The notes below the pieces were generated by a model, which made no database searches, had not been told where the DNA came from, and was given only the letters and a program-made list of their open reading frames with translations. Position numbers and translations under genes: made by a program. From Pseudomonas sp. S04 (GTDB taxonomy: Bacteria; Pseudomonadota; Gammaproteobacteria; Pseudomonadales; Pseudomonadaceae), in contig NZ_CP019427.1 of assembly GCF_009834545.1 (NCBI RefSeq), positions 558,001 to 622,000 of the forward strand: a stretch of 64,000 nt of DNA, read 5' to 3'. The first letter of the stretch is position 1. Every line of letters starts with the position of its first letter. Of this stretch, positions 9,587 through 17,423 are shown piece after piece.

Positions 9587-10545
9587 CAGAAGTGTCCCTT
9601 GATCGCGAGTTCGCGGTAATAGGCGCCGAGTGCGGTGAGCCGGCAACCGGTGGCGTTGATGGCGGCGTAGTACATGTGCTCGGCGTCAACTGGCTCGACC
9701 AGGCTGTGGCGATTGCACTTTTGCAGTTGGGCGAAAATGTCGCCGTTTTCCGGATCGAAGGCGGCGTCGGTGGGTTCGAAGCTGGGGTCCAGAGGGAAGA
9801 CAAAACTTGGCTCGGTAAACCAGAGGGGCAGTTTTCGCAGTATGTCCTCGGCGATCAGTGGCGCGACTTCGCGCAAGGCAACGAATTGCGACACGTTGGT
9901 CTTGAAGACTGGACGCTGCTCCCACGCGCCCAGCGCGTTGTCGACAAACGAGTAGACGCTGCCGGGCGTGACTTTGCCCAGTACGTTGGCCGCGCCGCCA
10001 TGCAATGCCTGCAGCAGCAGGCCGGTAAAAACGCCGTGGCCGGCCCTCTCCATCGCTGGCTGCTCTTTCTTGCACGCGGTGAGGATGGTCAAACCCTCAC
10101 CGATCATGCTGCTGCCGCCCCTTAAGCCGCGGACATCGGCGGCTGCGCCGGCTTCACAGCAGTCGAGAATGATGATTTTGTTTTTGATCTGGGTGGCATT
10201 GCTGGCCCAGAGGAGAATGTCGCTGATGCGGATGCCGTCACCGCTGCCTTGGAAATCCTGGGGGATCAGCAACCCCTCATCAATGTTCGTATCAAATTGT
10301 CCGTGGCCGGCGAAGTACAACAGGGCGACATCACAATCCCCGGAGAACAACTCTTGAATGCTCTGCTTCAATAGCCGGCCGGTCAGGACTTCTTCGGCCG
10401 AGGTCATGATCTTGTTGCTGAAATTGGGTCGGCCGCTGGCATGGCGCTCCAGCAGGGATGCCATGGCCATGGCGTCGTTGTTGCAGCCGCTCAGTTGGGT
10501 GACGTGGCTGTAGTGGTTGATCCCGATGAACAATCCCTTGCGCAT
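9586..10545 (-). CDS. Caspase-like (peptidase C14 p20) protease
   Basis: A 319-residue protein starting directly with the caspase fold: MRKGLFIGINHYSH, then LSGCNNDAMAMASLLE as in metacaspase-like proteins. The catalytic pair is visible: His81 in LLYFAGHGQF and Cys130 in IIILDCCEAG. GLTILTACKKEQPAME and GHGVFTGLLLQALHGGA complete the p20/p10-like core to about residue 235. The C-terminal ~85 residues (from PLIAEDILRK to the end, with MYYAAINATGCRLTALG) form an extra domain of unknown role, possibly the ligand sensor. The gene lies between two TIR genes, 2 bases after the first. TIR-activated caspase-like proteases are reported in Thoeris-type immunity, so indiscriminate or targeted proteolysis on infection is inferred. 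Confidence 0.88.
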   Translation of the reverse strand: MRKGLFIGINHYSHVTQLSGCNNDAMAMASLLERHASGRPNFSNKIMTSAEEVLTGRLLKQSIQELFSGDCDVALLYFAGHGQFDTNIDEGLLIPQDFQGSGDGIRISDILLWASNATQIKNKIIILDCCEAGAAADVRGLRGGSSMIGEGLTILTACKKEQPAMERAGHGVFTGLLLQALHGGAANVLGKVTPGSVYSFVDNALGAWEQRPVFKTNVSQFVALREVAPLIAEDILRKLPLWFTEPSFVFPLDPSFEPTDAAFDPENGDIFAQLQKCNRHSLVEPVDAEHMYYAAINATGCRLTALGAYYRELAIKGHF

Positions 10546-10547
10546 GG

Positions 10548-10955
10548 TTACACCGCCGTGTGCTGGCGGATCGCGTTGACAATGCTGTTGGTGTTCCACG
10601 CACATTCGGCGTGCGCCGCGTCACGCACCACCGTCGACGTGCGCTCGGCGGCGAAAGGCCTGATCGCGATGATCACCTTGCCAAGGCGTTTGGCAATCTC
10701 GATTTCCTTGTTGATCCACTTGCTGTACGTCGAATACACGCCCGCCATGATCAACACCGCAGAGCAGGGGCGGATCTTGTTTTCGATCGCCAGCTCCAGT
10801 TGCATGTCGTTCAAGGCGCCGACGATCGGATTCTGCGGCGGCACCGAGAAGTTCTTGAAGGAAAAGCTCGGGTGTGCGCTGAGCAACTCCACCAGCCGGT
10901 CGTGTTTGTCGGCGTGGTTCCACGAATGGCTGATGAACAGATGATAGGTTTGCAT
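10548..10955 (-). CDS. Thoeris ThsB-like TIR protein (MTH538 TIR-like family)
   Basis: A 135-residue protein covering one TIR-like domain. YHLFISHSWNHADKHDRL, the SFSFKNFSVPP stretch, IRPCSAVLIMAGVYSTYSK and WINKEIEIAKRLGK (Glu84 as candidate catalytic residue), and the ending AWNTNSIVNAIRQ closely fit the MTH538 TIR-like family that includes Thoeris ThsB proteins. Those proteins detect phage and convert NAD to a cyclic or conjugated ADP-ribose signal. GAGGG lies before the chosen start at 10955. It is the first gene of the cassette, with 2 bases to the caspase-like gene. A start 165 bases further upstream is possible on paper but adds a leader with no family counterpart. Confidence 0.87.
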   Translation of the reverse strand: MQTYHLFISHSWNHADKHDRLVELLSAHPSFSFKNFSVPPQNPIVGALNDMQLELAIENKIRPCSAVLIMAGVYSTYSKWINKEIEIAKRLGKVIIAIRPFAAERTSTVVRDAAHAECAWNTNSIVNAIRQHTAV

Positions 10956-11128
10956 GGGTTTCCCTCGGTATCGCCTGAATGCGAGAGAGACTGAATGTAT
11001 GCACTTGAATGGGCGTCGCAAGACCGGCAGAGAGAAAGAGAATCGCCCTACAAGCAGGCGTGCGTGGGCCTTACAGAAAATTCCGATGTTTAAAAGGTGC
11101 AGGGATTTGTCGGGCGACATGAACCACC

Positions 11129-11155
11129 CGCCGCTCCATCAGTGCTGGAGCGGCG
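11129..11155 (-). terminator. Hairpin downstream of rsgA
   Basis: A perfect 10-bp stem (CGCCGCTCCA / TGGAGCGGCG) with a 7-base loop, 12 bases after the rsgA stop. No T-run follows on the minus strand, so it may only attenuate. Read-through from rsgA into the TIR/caspase cassette is possible. Confidence 0.5.
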
Positions 11156-11166
11156 AGCGCGTCTGT

Positions 11167-12198
11167 TTAGTAGCTGGTTTCAGGCAGGCTGGCGATGATC
11201 GAGCGATAGCTGTTCATCCGCTGCTGCTGCACGCGGCCGTCTTCCAGGGCCTTGAGCAGGGCGCAGCCAGGTTCGCGGTCGTGTTTGCAGTCGCGGAAGC
11301 GGCAGGTGCCGATCAGGTCGTTGAACTCGATGAAGCCGGCTTCGACGTCGGCGCGGCTGACGTGGCCCAGGCCGAATTCACGAATGCCCGGGGAGTCGAT
11401 CAGCTCACCGCCACCTGGGAAGTGGAACAACCGCGCGGTGGTGGTGGTGTGGGTGCCTTGGCCAGACAGCTCGGACAGCGGCCCGACGCGGGTTTCGACT
11501 TCCGGTAGCAGGCTGTTGACCAGCGACGACTTGCCGACGCCGGACTGGCCGACAAACACGCTGATGCGTCCGTCCAGCTGCTGTTGCAGGGTTTCCATGC
11601 CATTGCCGTGGTGCGCCGAGACTTCCAGCACCGGGTAGCCGAGGGTGCGGTACACCGCCAGCAGGGCGTTGAGCGCCGGGGCGTTGTGCTCGTCGATCAG
11701 GTCGAATTTGTTGAGCAGCAACAGCGGGCGGATGCCGGCGTGTTCGGCAGCTACCAGGTAGCGGTCGATCAGGTTGGCGTGGGGCTCGGGCAGCGGGGCG
11801 AAAACGATGACGATCATGTCGACGTTGGCCGCGACCGGCTTCAGTTGGCCGCGACTGTCCGGACGGCACAGCTCGGTGTTGCGCGGCAGTTGCGCGACGA
11901 TCACGCCGATGCCCTGGTTGCCGGCACGCCAGACGACCTGGTCGCCGGTTACCAGTGCGGGCAGGTTGGCGCGCAAGTGGCAGCGGAACACCTGGCCGGC
12001 CAGTTCGCCTTCGCAAGCCTCGACCTCGACCTGGACGCCGAAGTGGGCGATGACCAGGCCGGTTTGCTCGGGACCAAGGTCGCCACCCTCCAGCGCTTGC
12101 ACGGCGCTGGATTCGCGTTTGGCGGCGCGGGCAGCGCGCTCGCCTTGAATTTTTTCGATGCGCCAGTTTTGACGACGATTGAGTTGGCGTTTGGCCAT
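11167..12198 (-). CDS. rsgA: Small ribosomal subunit biogenesis GTPase RsgA
   Basis: A 343-residue circularly permuted GTPase that checks late 30S subunit maturation. An N-terminal OB-fold (about residues 45-110) precedes the G-domain, whose motifs appear in permuted order: G4 NKFD at 163-166, G1 GQSGVGKSS at 217-225, G3 DSPG at 268-271. The C-terminal zinc knuckle is formed by Cys299, Cys304, His306 and Cys312. [11 protein letters not shown] is the switch I region. It is divergent from orn, with 107 bp between starts, an arrangement conserved in pseudomonads. Downstream, where motB would normally come next, the TIR/caspase cassette intervenes. Confidence 0.96.
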   Translation of the reverse strand: MAKRQLNRRQNWRIEKIQGERAARAAKRESSAVQALEGGDLGPEQTGLVIAHFGVQVEVEACEGELAGQVFRCHLRANLPALVTGDQVVWRAGNQGIGVIVAQLPRNTELCRPDSRGQLKPVAANVDMIVIVFAPLPEPHANLIDRYLVAAEHAGIRPLLLLNKFDLIDEHNAPALNALLAVYRTLGYPVLEVSAHHGNGMETLQQQLDGRISVFVGQSGVGKSSLVNSLLPEVETRVGPLSELSGQGTHTTTTARLFHFPGGGELIDSPGIREFGLGHVSRADVEAGFIEFNDLIGTCRFRDCKHDREPGCALLKALEDGRVQQQRMNSYRSIIASLPETSY

Positions 12199-12305
12199 GG
12201 GTGTTCCGTGTTGATAATGCAGCGATTAGGTAAAACGGCCGCGAGTTTAGCACGCCCAGGGGGTTGCCTAGGCTAAACTGCGCAACACTGCTTAGGAGCC
12301 GACAC

Positions 12306-12848
12306 ATGCAAAACCCACAGAATCTGATCTGGATCGATCTGGAAATGACCGGTCTGAACCCTGACACCGACGTCATCATCGAGATGGCAACGATTGTCAC
12401 CGACAGCAATCTCAACACCCTGGCTGAAGGCCCGGTGATCGCGATTCACCACAGCGACGAGATCCTGGCCGGCATGGACGAGTGGAACACCCGTCAACAC
12501 GGCGGTTCCGGGTTGACCCAGCGGGTGCGCGACAGCCGCATCAGCATGGCCGAAGCCGAAGCCCAGACGATCGCGTTTCTGGAACAGTGGGTACCCAAGG
12601 GCAAGTCGCCGATCTGCGGCAACAGCATCTGCCAGGACCGACGCTTCCTTTATACCCACATGAAATCCCTGGAAAGCTATTTCCACTACCGCAATCTCGA
12701 CGTTTCGACTCTCAAAGAGTTGGCTGCCCGCTGGGCACCGGACGTGCGCGACAGCTTCAAGAAGGGCAGCACCCACCTGGCCCTGGACGACATCCGCGAA
12801 TCCATCGCCGAGTTGCAGCACTACCGCCAGCATTTCATCAAGGCCTGA
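12306..12848 (+). CDS. orn: Oligoribonuclease
   Basis: A 180-residue DEDDh 3'-5' exonuclease that degrades di- to pentaribonucleotides, including pGpG, the end product of c-di-GMP breakdown in Pseudomonas. Exo I is [11 protein letters not shown] (first Asp and Glu), Exo II falls in [10 protein letters not shown], and Exo III is [10 protein letters not shown] with the His general base and last Asp. AGGAG lies seven bases before the ATG. An in-frame codon 42 bases upstream is not supported. Length is exactly that of the family. Confidence 0.97.
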   Translation: MQNPQNLIWIDLEMTGLNPDTDVIIEMATIVTDSNLNTLAEGPVIAIHHSDEILAGMDEWNTRQHGGSGLTQRVRDSRISMAEAEAQTIAFLEQWVPKGKSPICGNSICQDRRFLYTHMKSLESYFHYRNLDVSTLKELAARWAPDVRDSFKKGSTHLALDDIRESIAELQHYRQHFIKA

Positions 12849-12937
12849 CCCAGCAAAGCAGGCTGATCAGCATATGCCCTCTTCTGGTGCGGATCCGAAA
12901 TGGCTAGACTGCGCGCCTTCCTGCAAGGACCGCCACC

Positions 12938-13549
12938 ATGTTGCTGATGCTCTACCTGATTGCCATTACCGCTGAAGCCATGACTGGCGCGTTGTCTGCC
13001 GGCCGTCGGGGCATGGATTGGTTCGGTGTGGTGCTGATCGCCTGCGTCACCGCCCTGGGCGGCGGTTCGGTGCGTGATGTGCTGCTGGGGCATTACCCGC
13101 TGACCTGGGTCAAGCACCCGGAGTACCTGGTGCTGACGTCGGTGGCGGCGATGTTCACGGTGTTCACCGCGCGCTGGATGCGCCACCTGCGCTCGCTGTT
13201 CCTGGTGCTAGACGCCGTGGGGCTGGTGGCCTTTACCCTGATCGGCTGCATGACCGCCCTGGAAATGGGCCACGGCATGCTGGTGGCGTCTGTCAGCGGG
13301 GTGATCACTGGGGTATTCGGCGGCATCCTGCGCGACATCTTCTGCAACGATATCCCGCTGATCTTCCGTCGCGAGCTTTACGCCAGCGTCTCGTTTGCGG
13401 CAGCCTGGTGCTACATGTTCTGCCTGTACCTGGAGCTGCCGGGTGAGCAGGCGATCCTGATCACCCTGTTCGGCGGATTCCTGCTGCGTTTGCTGGCGAT
13501 CCGTTTTCATTGGGAAATGCCCAAGTTCGTCTATAACGACGAAGCCTGA
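12938..13549 (+). CDS. Trimeric intracellular cation channel (TRIC/UPF0126) family membrane protein
   Basis: A 203-residue inner-membrane protein with seven predicted membrane segments in two homologous halves. The glycine-rich repeats ALGGGSVRDVLLG and GVFGGILRDIFCN are the paired signatures of the UPF0126/TRIC family (E. coli YicG/YadS). Some members conduct glycine or cations. Physiological role here is unknown. Its 3' end overlaps the convergent queG gene by 19 bp, with no room for a terminator between them. Confidence 0.88.
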   Translation: MLLMLYLIAITAEAMTGALSAGRRGMDWFGVVLIACVTALGGGSVRDVLLGHYPLTWVKHPEYLVLTSVAAMFTVFTARWMRHLRSLFLVLDAVGLVAFTLIGCMTALEMGHGMLVASVSGVITGVFGGILRDIFCNDIPLIFRRELYASVSFAAAWCYMFCLYLELPGEQAILITLFGGFLLRLLAIRFHWEMPKFVYNDEA

Positions 13550-14601
13550 TGTTGCTCAAGGGCCCATTGCACGTGTTCGCGCACCAGTTCTGAAGGGTGC
13601 TCGGCCCGGGCCTTCAAGGCTTCCAGCACCGGAATGCTCGACGGCGCGTTACCCAGGCCCACGGCCAGGTTGCGCAGCCAGCGTTCATAACCGGCGCGGC
13701 GCAGGGGCGAGCCTTCGGTGCTGCTGAGGAATTTGTCTTCATCCCACAGGAACAGCTCGGCCAGGCCGGCATTGTCCAGGTTGTGGCGGGGCTTGAAGTC
13801 ACTTTCGCCACTGGGGCGGGCGAAGCGGTTCCAGGGACAGACGATCTGGCAATCGTCGCAGCCGAACACCCGGTTACCGATCAACGGACGCAACTCTTCG
13901 GGAATCGGGCCTTTCAGTTCGATGGTCAGGTAGGAAATACAGCGTCGCGCATCCAGTACGTAGGGGCCGACAAAGGCGTTGGTCGGGCAGATGTCCAGGC
14001 AGGCGGTGCAGCGCCCGCAATGTTCCGTGCTGTGGGGCGGGTCCACGGGCAGCGGCAGGTCGACGAACAGTTCGCTTAAAAAGAAGTAGCTGCCGGCCTT
14101 GCGGTTCAGCACCAGGGTGTTTTTCCCGATCCAGCCCAGGCCGGCCTGCTCGGCGATGGCTTTTTCCAACACCGGTGCACTGTCGACGAAGGCGCGATAG
14201 CCGAACGGGCCGATCAGCGCCTGGATCTTTTCTGCCAGTTGCTGCACGCGCTTGCGGATCAGCTTGTGGTAGTCGCGGCCCAGGGCGTAGCGCGAGACGT
14301 AGGCTTTTTCCGGTTGGGCCAGTAGCTGCGCCATGTTGGTATCGCCTGGCAGGTAGTCCATGCGCAGCGAGACCACACGCAAGGTGCCCGGCACCAGCTC
14401 CTCGGGATGTGAGCGTTTGCTGCCGTGGGCGCCCATGTATTCCATTTCGCCGTGATAGCCAGCGGCAAGCCAGCGCTCCAGGTGCTGCTCATGCTCAGTC
14501 AGGTCCAGACCGCTGATGCCGACTTGTTGAAAGCCCAGTTCGCGGCCCCAGTCCTTGATCGATTGGGCGAGCGCGGGGAGGTCTGTAGTAATTGCAGGCA
14601 T
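13531..14601 (-). CDS. queG: Epoxyqueuosine reductase QueG
   Basis: A 356-residue cobalamin- and iron-sulfur-dependent enzyme that reduces epoxyqueuosine to queuosine in the wobble position of tRNAs with GUN anticodons. The N-terminal domain carries DLTEHEQHLERWLAAGYHG and YMGAH. Two ferredoxin-like 4Fe-4S motifs follow: CGRCTACLDICP and CDDCQIVCPWN. The C-terminal helical region has SPLRRAGYERWLRNLAVGLG, a HEAT-like repeat of the family. The chosen start MPAITTD has a weak ribosome site. A start 81 bases upstream would extend past the nnrD start. It is divergent from nnrD, with 63 bp between starts. Confidence 0.94.
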   Translation of the reverse strand: MPAITTDLPALAQSIKDWGRELGFQQVGISGLDLTEHEQHLERWLAAGYHGEMEYMGAHGSKRSHPEELVPGTLRVVSLRMDYLPGDTNMAQLLAQPEKAYVSRYALGRDYHKLIRKRVQQLAEKIQALIGPFGYRAFVDSAPVLEKAIAEQAGLGWIGKNTLVLNRKAGSYFFLSELFVDLPLPVDPPHSTEHCGRCTACLDICPTNAFVGPYVLDARRCISYLTIELKGPIPEELRPLIGNRVFGCDDCQIVCPWNRFARPSGESDFKPRHNLDNAGLAELFLWDEDKFLSSTEGSPLRRAGYERWLRNLAVGLGNAPSSIPVLEALKARAEHPSELVREHVQWALEQHQASSL

Positions 14602-14664
14602 GAGACAAGAGAAACCGGAGCTGAGGTGCGTATAATTCTGCCAGACATCGGAGCCCGAAGACGC

Positions 14665-15525
14665 ATGCCGCAGACAAATCACCCTTTACCCGACGTTCAG
14701 TCATTGGATCCCGGCCATTTGCCGAGACTTGCCGCACGTTCGGCGAACGCCCATAAAGGCCAGTTTGGCCATGTGTTGTTGATCGGCGGCGACCGCGGTT
14801 TTGGCGGCGCCATCCTGCTCAGTGCCCAGAGTGCCTTGCGCAGCGGGGCCGGGCTGGTCTCGCTGGCCACCCGCAGCGAACATGTGCCAGCGGCACTGGC
14901 CCGGTTGCCCGAAGCCATGGTGCTTGGCACCTCGTCGGCGAACCAGTTGATGGGGCTGCTGGAGCAGGCATCGGTGCTGGTGGTCGGTCCTGGGCTGGGG
15001 CAGGGCGCCTGGGGGCGCAGCCTGTTGTCGGCAGCGGCCAACGCAGCGCTGCCCCAGGTCTGGGATGCCGATGCGCTGAATCTGTTGGCCCGTGGTGGGG
15101 TCAGTCTGCCCAAGGACTGCGTGATCACCCCGCATCCAGGCGAGGCGGCACGACTATTGGGGATTTCGACAGCCGAGGTTCAGGCTGACCGGCTTAGCGT
15201 AGCGCGCGCGTTGAGCCAACGATTTGATGCAGTCACCGTATTGAAGGGCGCGGGCACTCTGATCGCCAGTCCCGATGGTCGTGTCTATCGTTGCGAGCGT
15301 GGTCATCCGGCCATGGCCACTGCAGGCCTGGGCGATGTCCTGGCCGGTTTGCTGGGGGCGTTGCTGGCCCAGGGGATGGCCGCGTTCGAGGCCGCAGCGC
15401 TGGCCGTATGGCTGCATGCCACGGCGGGCGAGCGTGAAGGTAAGTTGGGCCGAGGGCTGGCGGCCAGTGATCTGATTCCCGCCATTCGTCAGTTGCTGGA
15501 GGAGCAAGCACCGTGTCTGAAGTAA
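14665..15525 (+). CDS. nnrD: ADP-dependent NAD(P)H-hydrate dehydratase NnrD
   Basis: A 286-residue ribokinase-fold enzyme that restores damaged NAD(P)H hydrates. It has GHVLLIGGDRGFGGAIL near the N-terminus, VVGPGLGQ, WDADALNLLA, TPHPGEAARLLG and the phosphate-binding ATAGLGDVLAG, all typical of the C-terminal YjeF domain. No N-terminal epimerase domain is attached, whereas E. coli YjeF fuses both. It opens a compact operon with tsaE (13-bp overlap), amiB, mutL, miaA and hfq, and lies divergent from queG. Confidence 0.92.
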   Translation: MPQTNHPLPDVQSLDPGHLPRLAARSANAHKGQFGHVLLIGGDRGFGGAILLSAQSALRSGAGLVSLATRSEHVPAALARLPEAMVLGTSSANQLMGLLEQASVLVVGPGLGQGAWGRSLLSAAANAALPQVWDADALNLLARGGVSLPKDCVITPHPGEAARLLGISTAEVQADRLSVARALSQRFDAVTVLKGAGTLIASPDGRVYRCERGHPAMATAGLGDVLAGLLGALLAQGMAAFEAAALAVWLHATAGEREGKLGRGLAASDLIPAIRQLLEEQAPCLK

Positions 15526-15983
15526 CCCTGTATCTGGCCGATGAAGACGCCATGGTGGCGCTGGGCACCCGTATTGCCCAAGTGACCCAGGGGCATGGCA
15601 TCGTATTTCTGGACGGCGACCTGGGGGCGGGTAAAACCACCCTGTCCCGGGGCATCATTCGCGGCCTGGGCCATGTAGGATCAGTAAAAAGCCCTACGTT
15701 CACATTGGTCGAACCCTACGAAATCGGTGAGATTCGTGCCTTCCACTTCGACCTGTACCGGCTGGTCGACCCGGAAGAGCTGGAGTACCTGGGTATTCGT
15801 GATTACCTCGAAGACGATGCGTTGTGCCTGATCGAATGGCCCCAGAAAGGTGCAGGCTTTTTGCCAAAGCCCGACCTGACCATTACCATTAGCCCGCATG
15901 ACAGCGGACGTTCGCTGAGTTTGTTGCCCCAGAGCCCGCGTGGCGAGACCTGGTGTGCCGCTTTGGCATTGGAATTCAAATAA
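15513..15983 (+). CDS. tsaE: tRNA t6A biosynthesis ATPase TsaE
   Basis: A 156-residue P-loop ATPase that works with TsaB and TsaD to make threonylcarbamoyladenosine at position 37 of ANN-decoding tRNAs. The Walker A is LDGDLGAGKTTLSRG. SPTFTLVEPYE and FHFDLYRL are the conserved family motifs, and LIEWPQKG is near the end. Translation starts at GTG, with GGAGGAG eight bases upstream, inside the end of nnrD. It abuts amiB: the amiB ATG follows the stop codon directly. Confidence 0.94.
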   Translation: MSEVTLYLADEDAMVALGTRIAQVTQGHGIVFLDGDLGAGKTTLSRGIIRGLGHVGSVKSPTFTLVEPYEIGEIRAFHFDLYRLVDPEELEYLGIRDYLEDDALCLIEWPQKGAGFLPKPDLTITISPHDSGRSLSLLPQSPRGETWCAALALEFK

Positions 15984-17423
15984 ATGATGGGGTTAGGTAT
16001 GCGCTTTCGCGCGTTGGTTGCTGTCGTAGGAATGCTGCTTACGGCACTGGCCGTTGACGCTGTGGCCGCGACCAAGGTCAACAGTGTTCGCCTGTGGCGG
16101 GCACCGGACAACACGCGACTGGTGTTTGACCTGTCTGGCACTGTCCAGCACAGCGTCTTTACCCTGACGGCCCCGGATCGCCTGGTGATCGACATCAACG
16201 GTGCCGTGCTCGGCGCGCCGCTGAACGTCGCCACCGCAAATACCCCGATTACCTCCATGCGTTCGGCCCAGCGTACGCCGACCGACCTGCGGGTGGTCAT
16301 CGACCTGAAAAAGGCCGTGACCCCGAAAAGCTTCGTGCTACCGCCCAATGCGCAGTACGGCAACCGCCTGGTGGTCGATCTGTTCGACAACCCGGCCGAC
16401 GCTGCACCGCCGCCGGCCCCGACGCCCAGCGTTGCGACCATTCCGGCGGTGCCGGTGACGCCGACGGCGCCGGCAATCAAGCTGCCACCCGCACCACCTG
16501 CGCCCCCCGGCAAGCGTGACATCATTGTGGTGATCGACGCCGGTCACGGCGGTGAAGACCCAGGCGCCTCGGGTTCACGCGGCCAGCGTGAGAAAGACGT
16601 GGTGTTGGCCATCGCCCGTGAACTGCAGCGTCAGGTCAACGGCATCAAGGGCTTTCGCGCTGAACTGACCCGCACCGGCGACTATTTCATTCCGTTGCGT
16701 GGACGTACCGAAATCGCCCGCAAGAAAGGCGCCGACCTGTTTGTCTCGATCCACGCCGACGCCGCGCCGTCGAAAGCGGCCTTCGGCGCTTCGGTATTCG
16801 CCCTGTCCGACCGTGGTGCGACTTCCGAGACCGCGCGCTGGTTGGCTGACAGCGAAAACCGTTCCGACTTGATCGGCGGTGCCGGCAACGTCAGCCTCGA
16901 CGACAAGGACCGGATGCTCGCCGGGGTCCTGCTCGACCTGTCGATGACCGCGTCGCTGACCTCCAGTCTCAACGTTGGCCAGAAGGTCTTGAGCAACATC
17001 GGCCGGGTCACGCCGTTGCACAAGCAACGGGTCGAGCAGGCCGGGTTCATGGTGCTGAAATCCCCGGATATTCCGTCGATCCTGGTGGAAACCGGGTTTA
17101 TCTCCAATGCCAACGAAGCCTCGAAACTGGCCGCCCCGAGCCACCAACAGGCACTTGCCCGCTCCATCAGCAGTGGCGTTCGGCAGTTCTTCCAGCAAAA
17201 CCCGCCACCGGGTACCTACATTGCCTGGCTGCGCGATTCCGGGAAAATCGCCCAGGGCCCACGGGACCATACCGTGCGCCCGGGCGAGACCCTGGCGATG
17301 ATAGCCGTGCGCTACCAGGTGTCTGCGGCCAGCTTGCGCAGCACCAACAACCTGCCATCCGATGAGCTGAAGATCGGCCAGCACCTGAACATTCCCGGCA
17401 CCGAACTGGCGGCCAAGGAATGA
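15984..17423 (+). CDS. amiB: N-acetylmuramoyl-L-alanine amidase (AmiB type) with AMIN and LysM domains
   Basis: A 479-residue periplasmic zinc amidase that cleaves peptide side chains from peptidoglycan during daughter-cell separation. A signal peptide ([21 protein letters not shown]) is followed by an AMIN localisation domain at ~30-125 and a Pro-rich linker. The amidase_3 domain at ~180-400 has [15 protein letters not shown] (zinc ligands), SIHADAAPS and [13 protein letters not shown], and a LysM repeat closes the protein ([18 protein letters not shown]). A second in-frame ATG at 15999 with an AGG-type ribosome site could be the real start. mutL overlaps by ATGA. Confidence 0.94.
   Translation: MMGLGMRFRALVAVVGMLLTALAVDAVAATKVNSVRLWRAPDNTRLVFDLSGTVQHSVFTLTAPDRLVIDINGAVLGAPLNVATANTPITSMRSAQRTPTDLRVVIDLKKAVTPKSFVLPPNAQYGNRLVVDLFDNPADAAPPPAPTPSVATIPAVPVTPTAPAIKLPPAPPAPPGKRDIIVVIDAGHGGEDPGASGSRGQREKDVVLAIARELQRQVNGIKGFRAELTRTGDYFIPLRGRTEIARKKGADLFVSIHADAAPSKAAFGASVFALSDRGATSETARWLADSENRSDLIGGAGNVSLDDKDRMLAGVLLDLSMTASLTSSLNVGQKVLSNIGRVTPLHKQRVEQAGFMVLKSPDIPSILVETGFISNANEASKLAAPSHQQALARSISSGVRQFFQQNPPPGTYIAWLRDSGKIAQGPRDHTVRPGETLAMIAVRYQVSAASLRSTNNLPSDELKIGQHLNIPGTELAAKE

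Noticed and set aside
10956..11166. Possible attachment site or integrase remnant beside the TIR/caspase cassette
   Set aside because: No direct repeats between 9081-9094 and 10956-11166 that I can see, and no recombinase frame.
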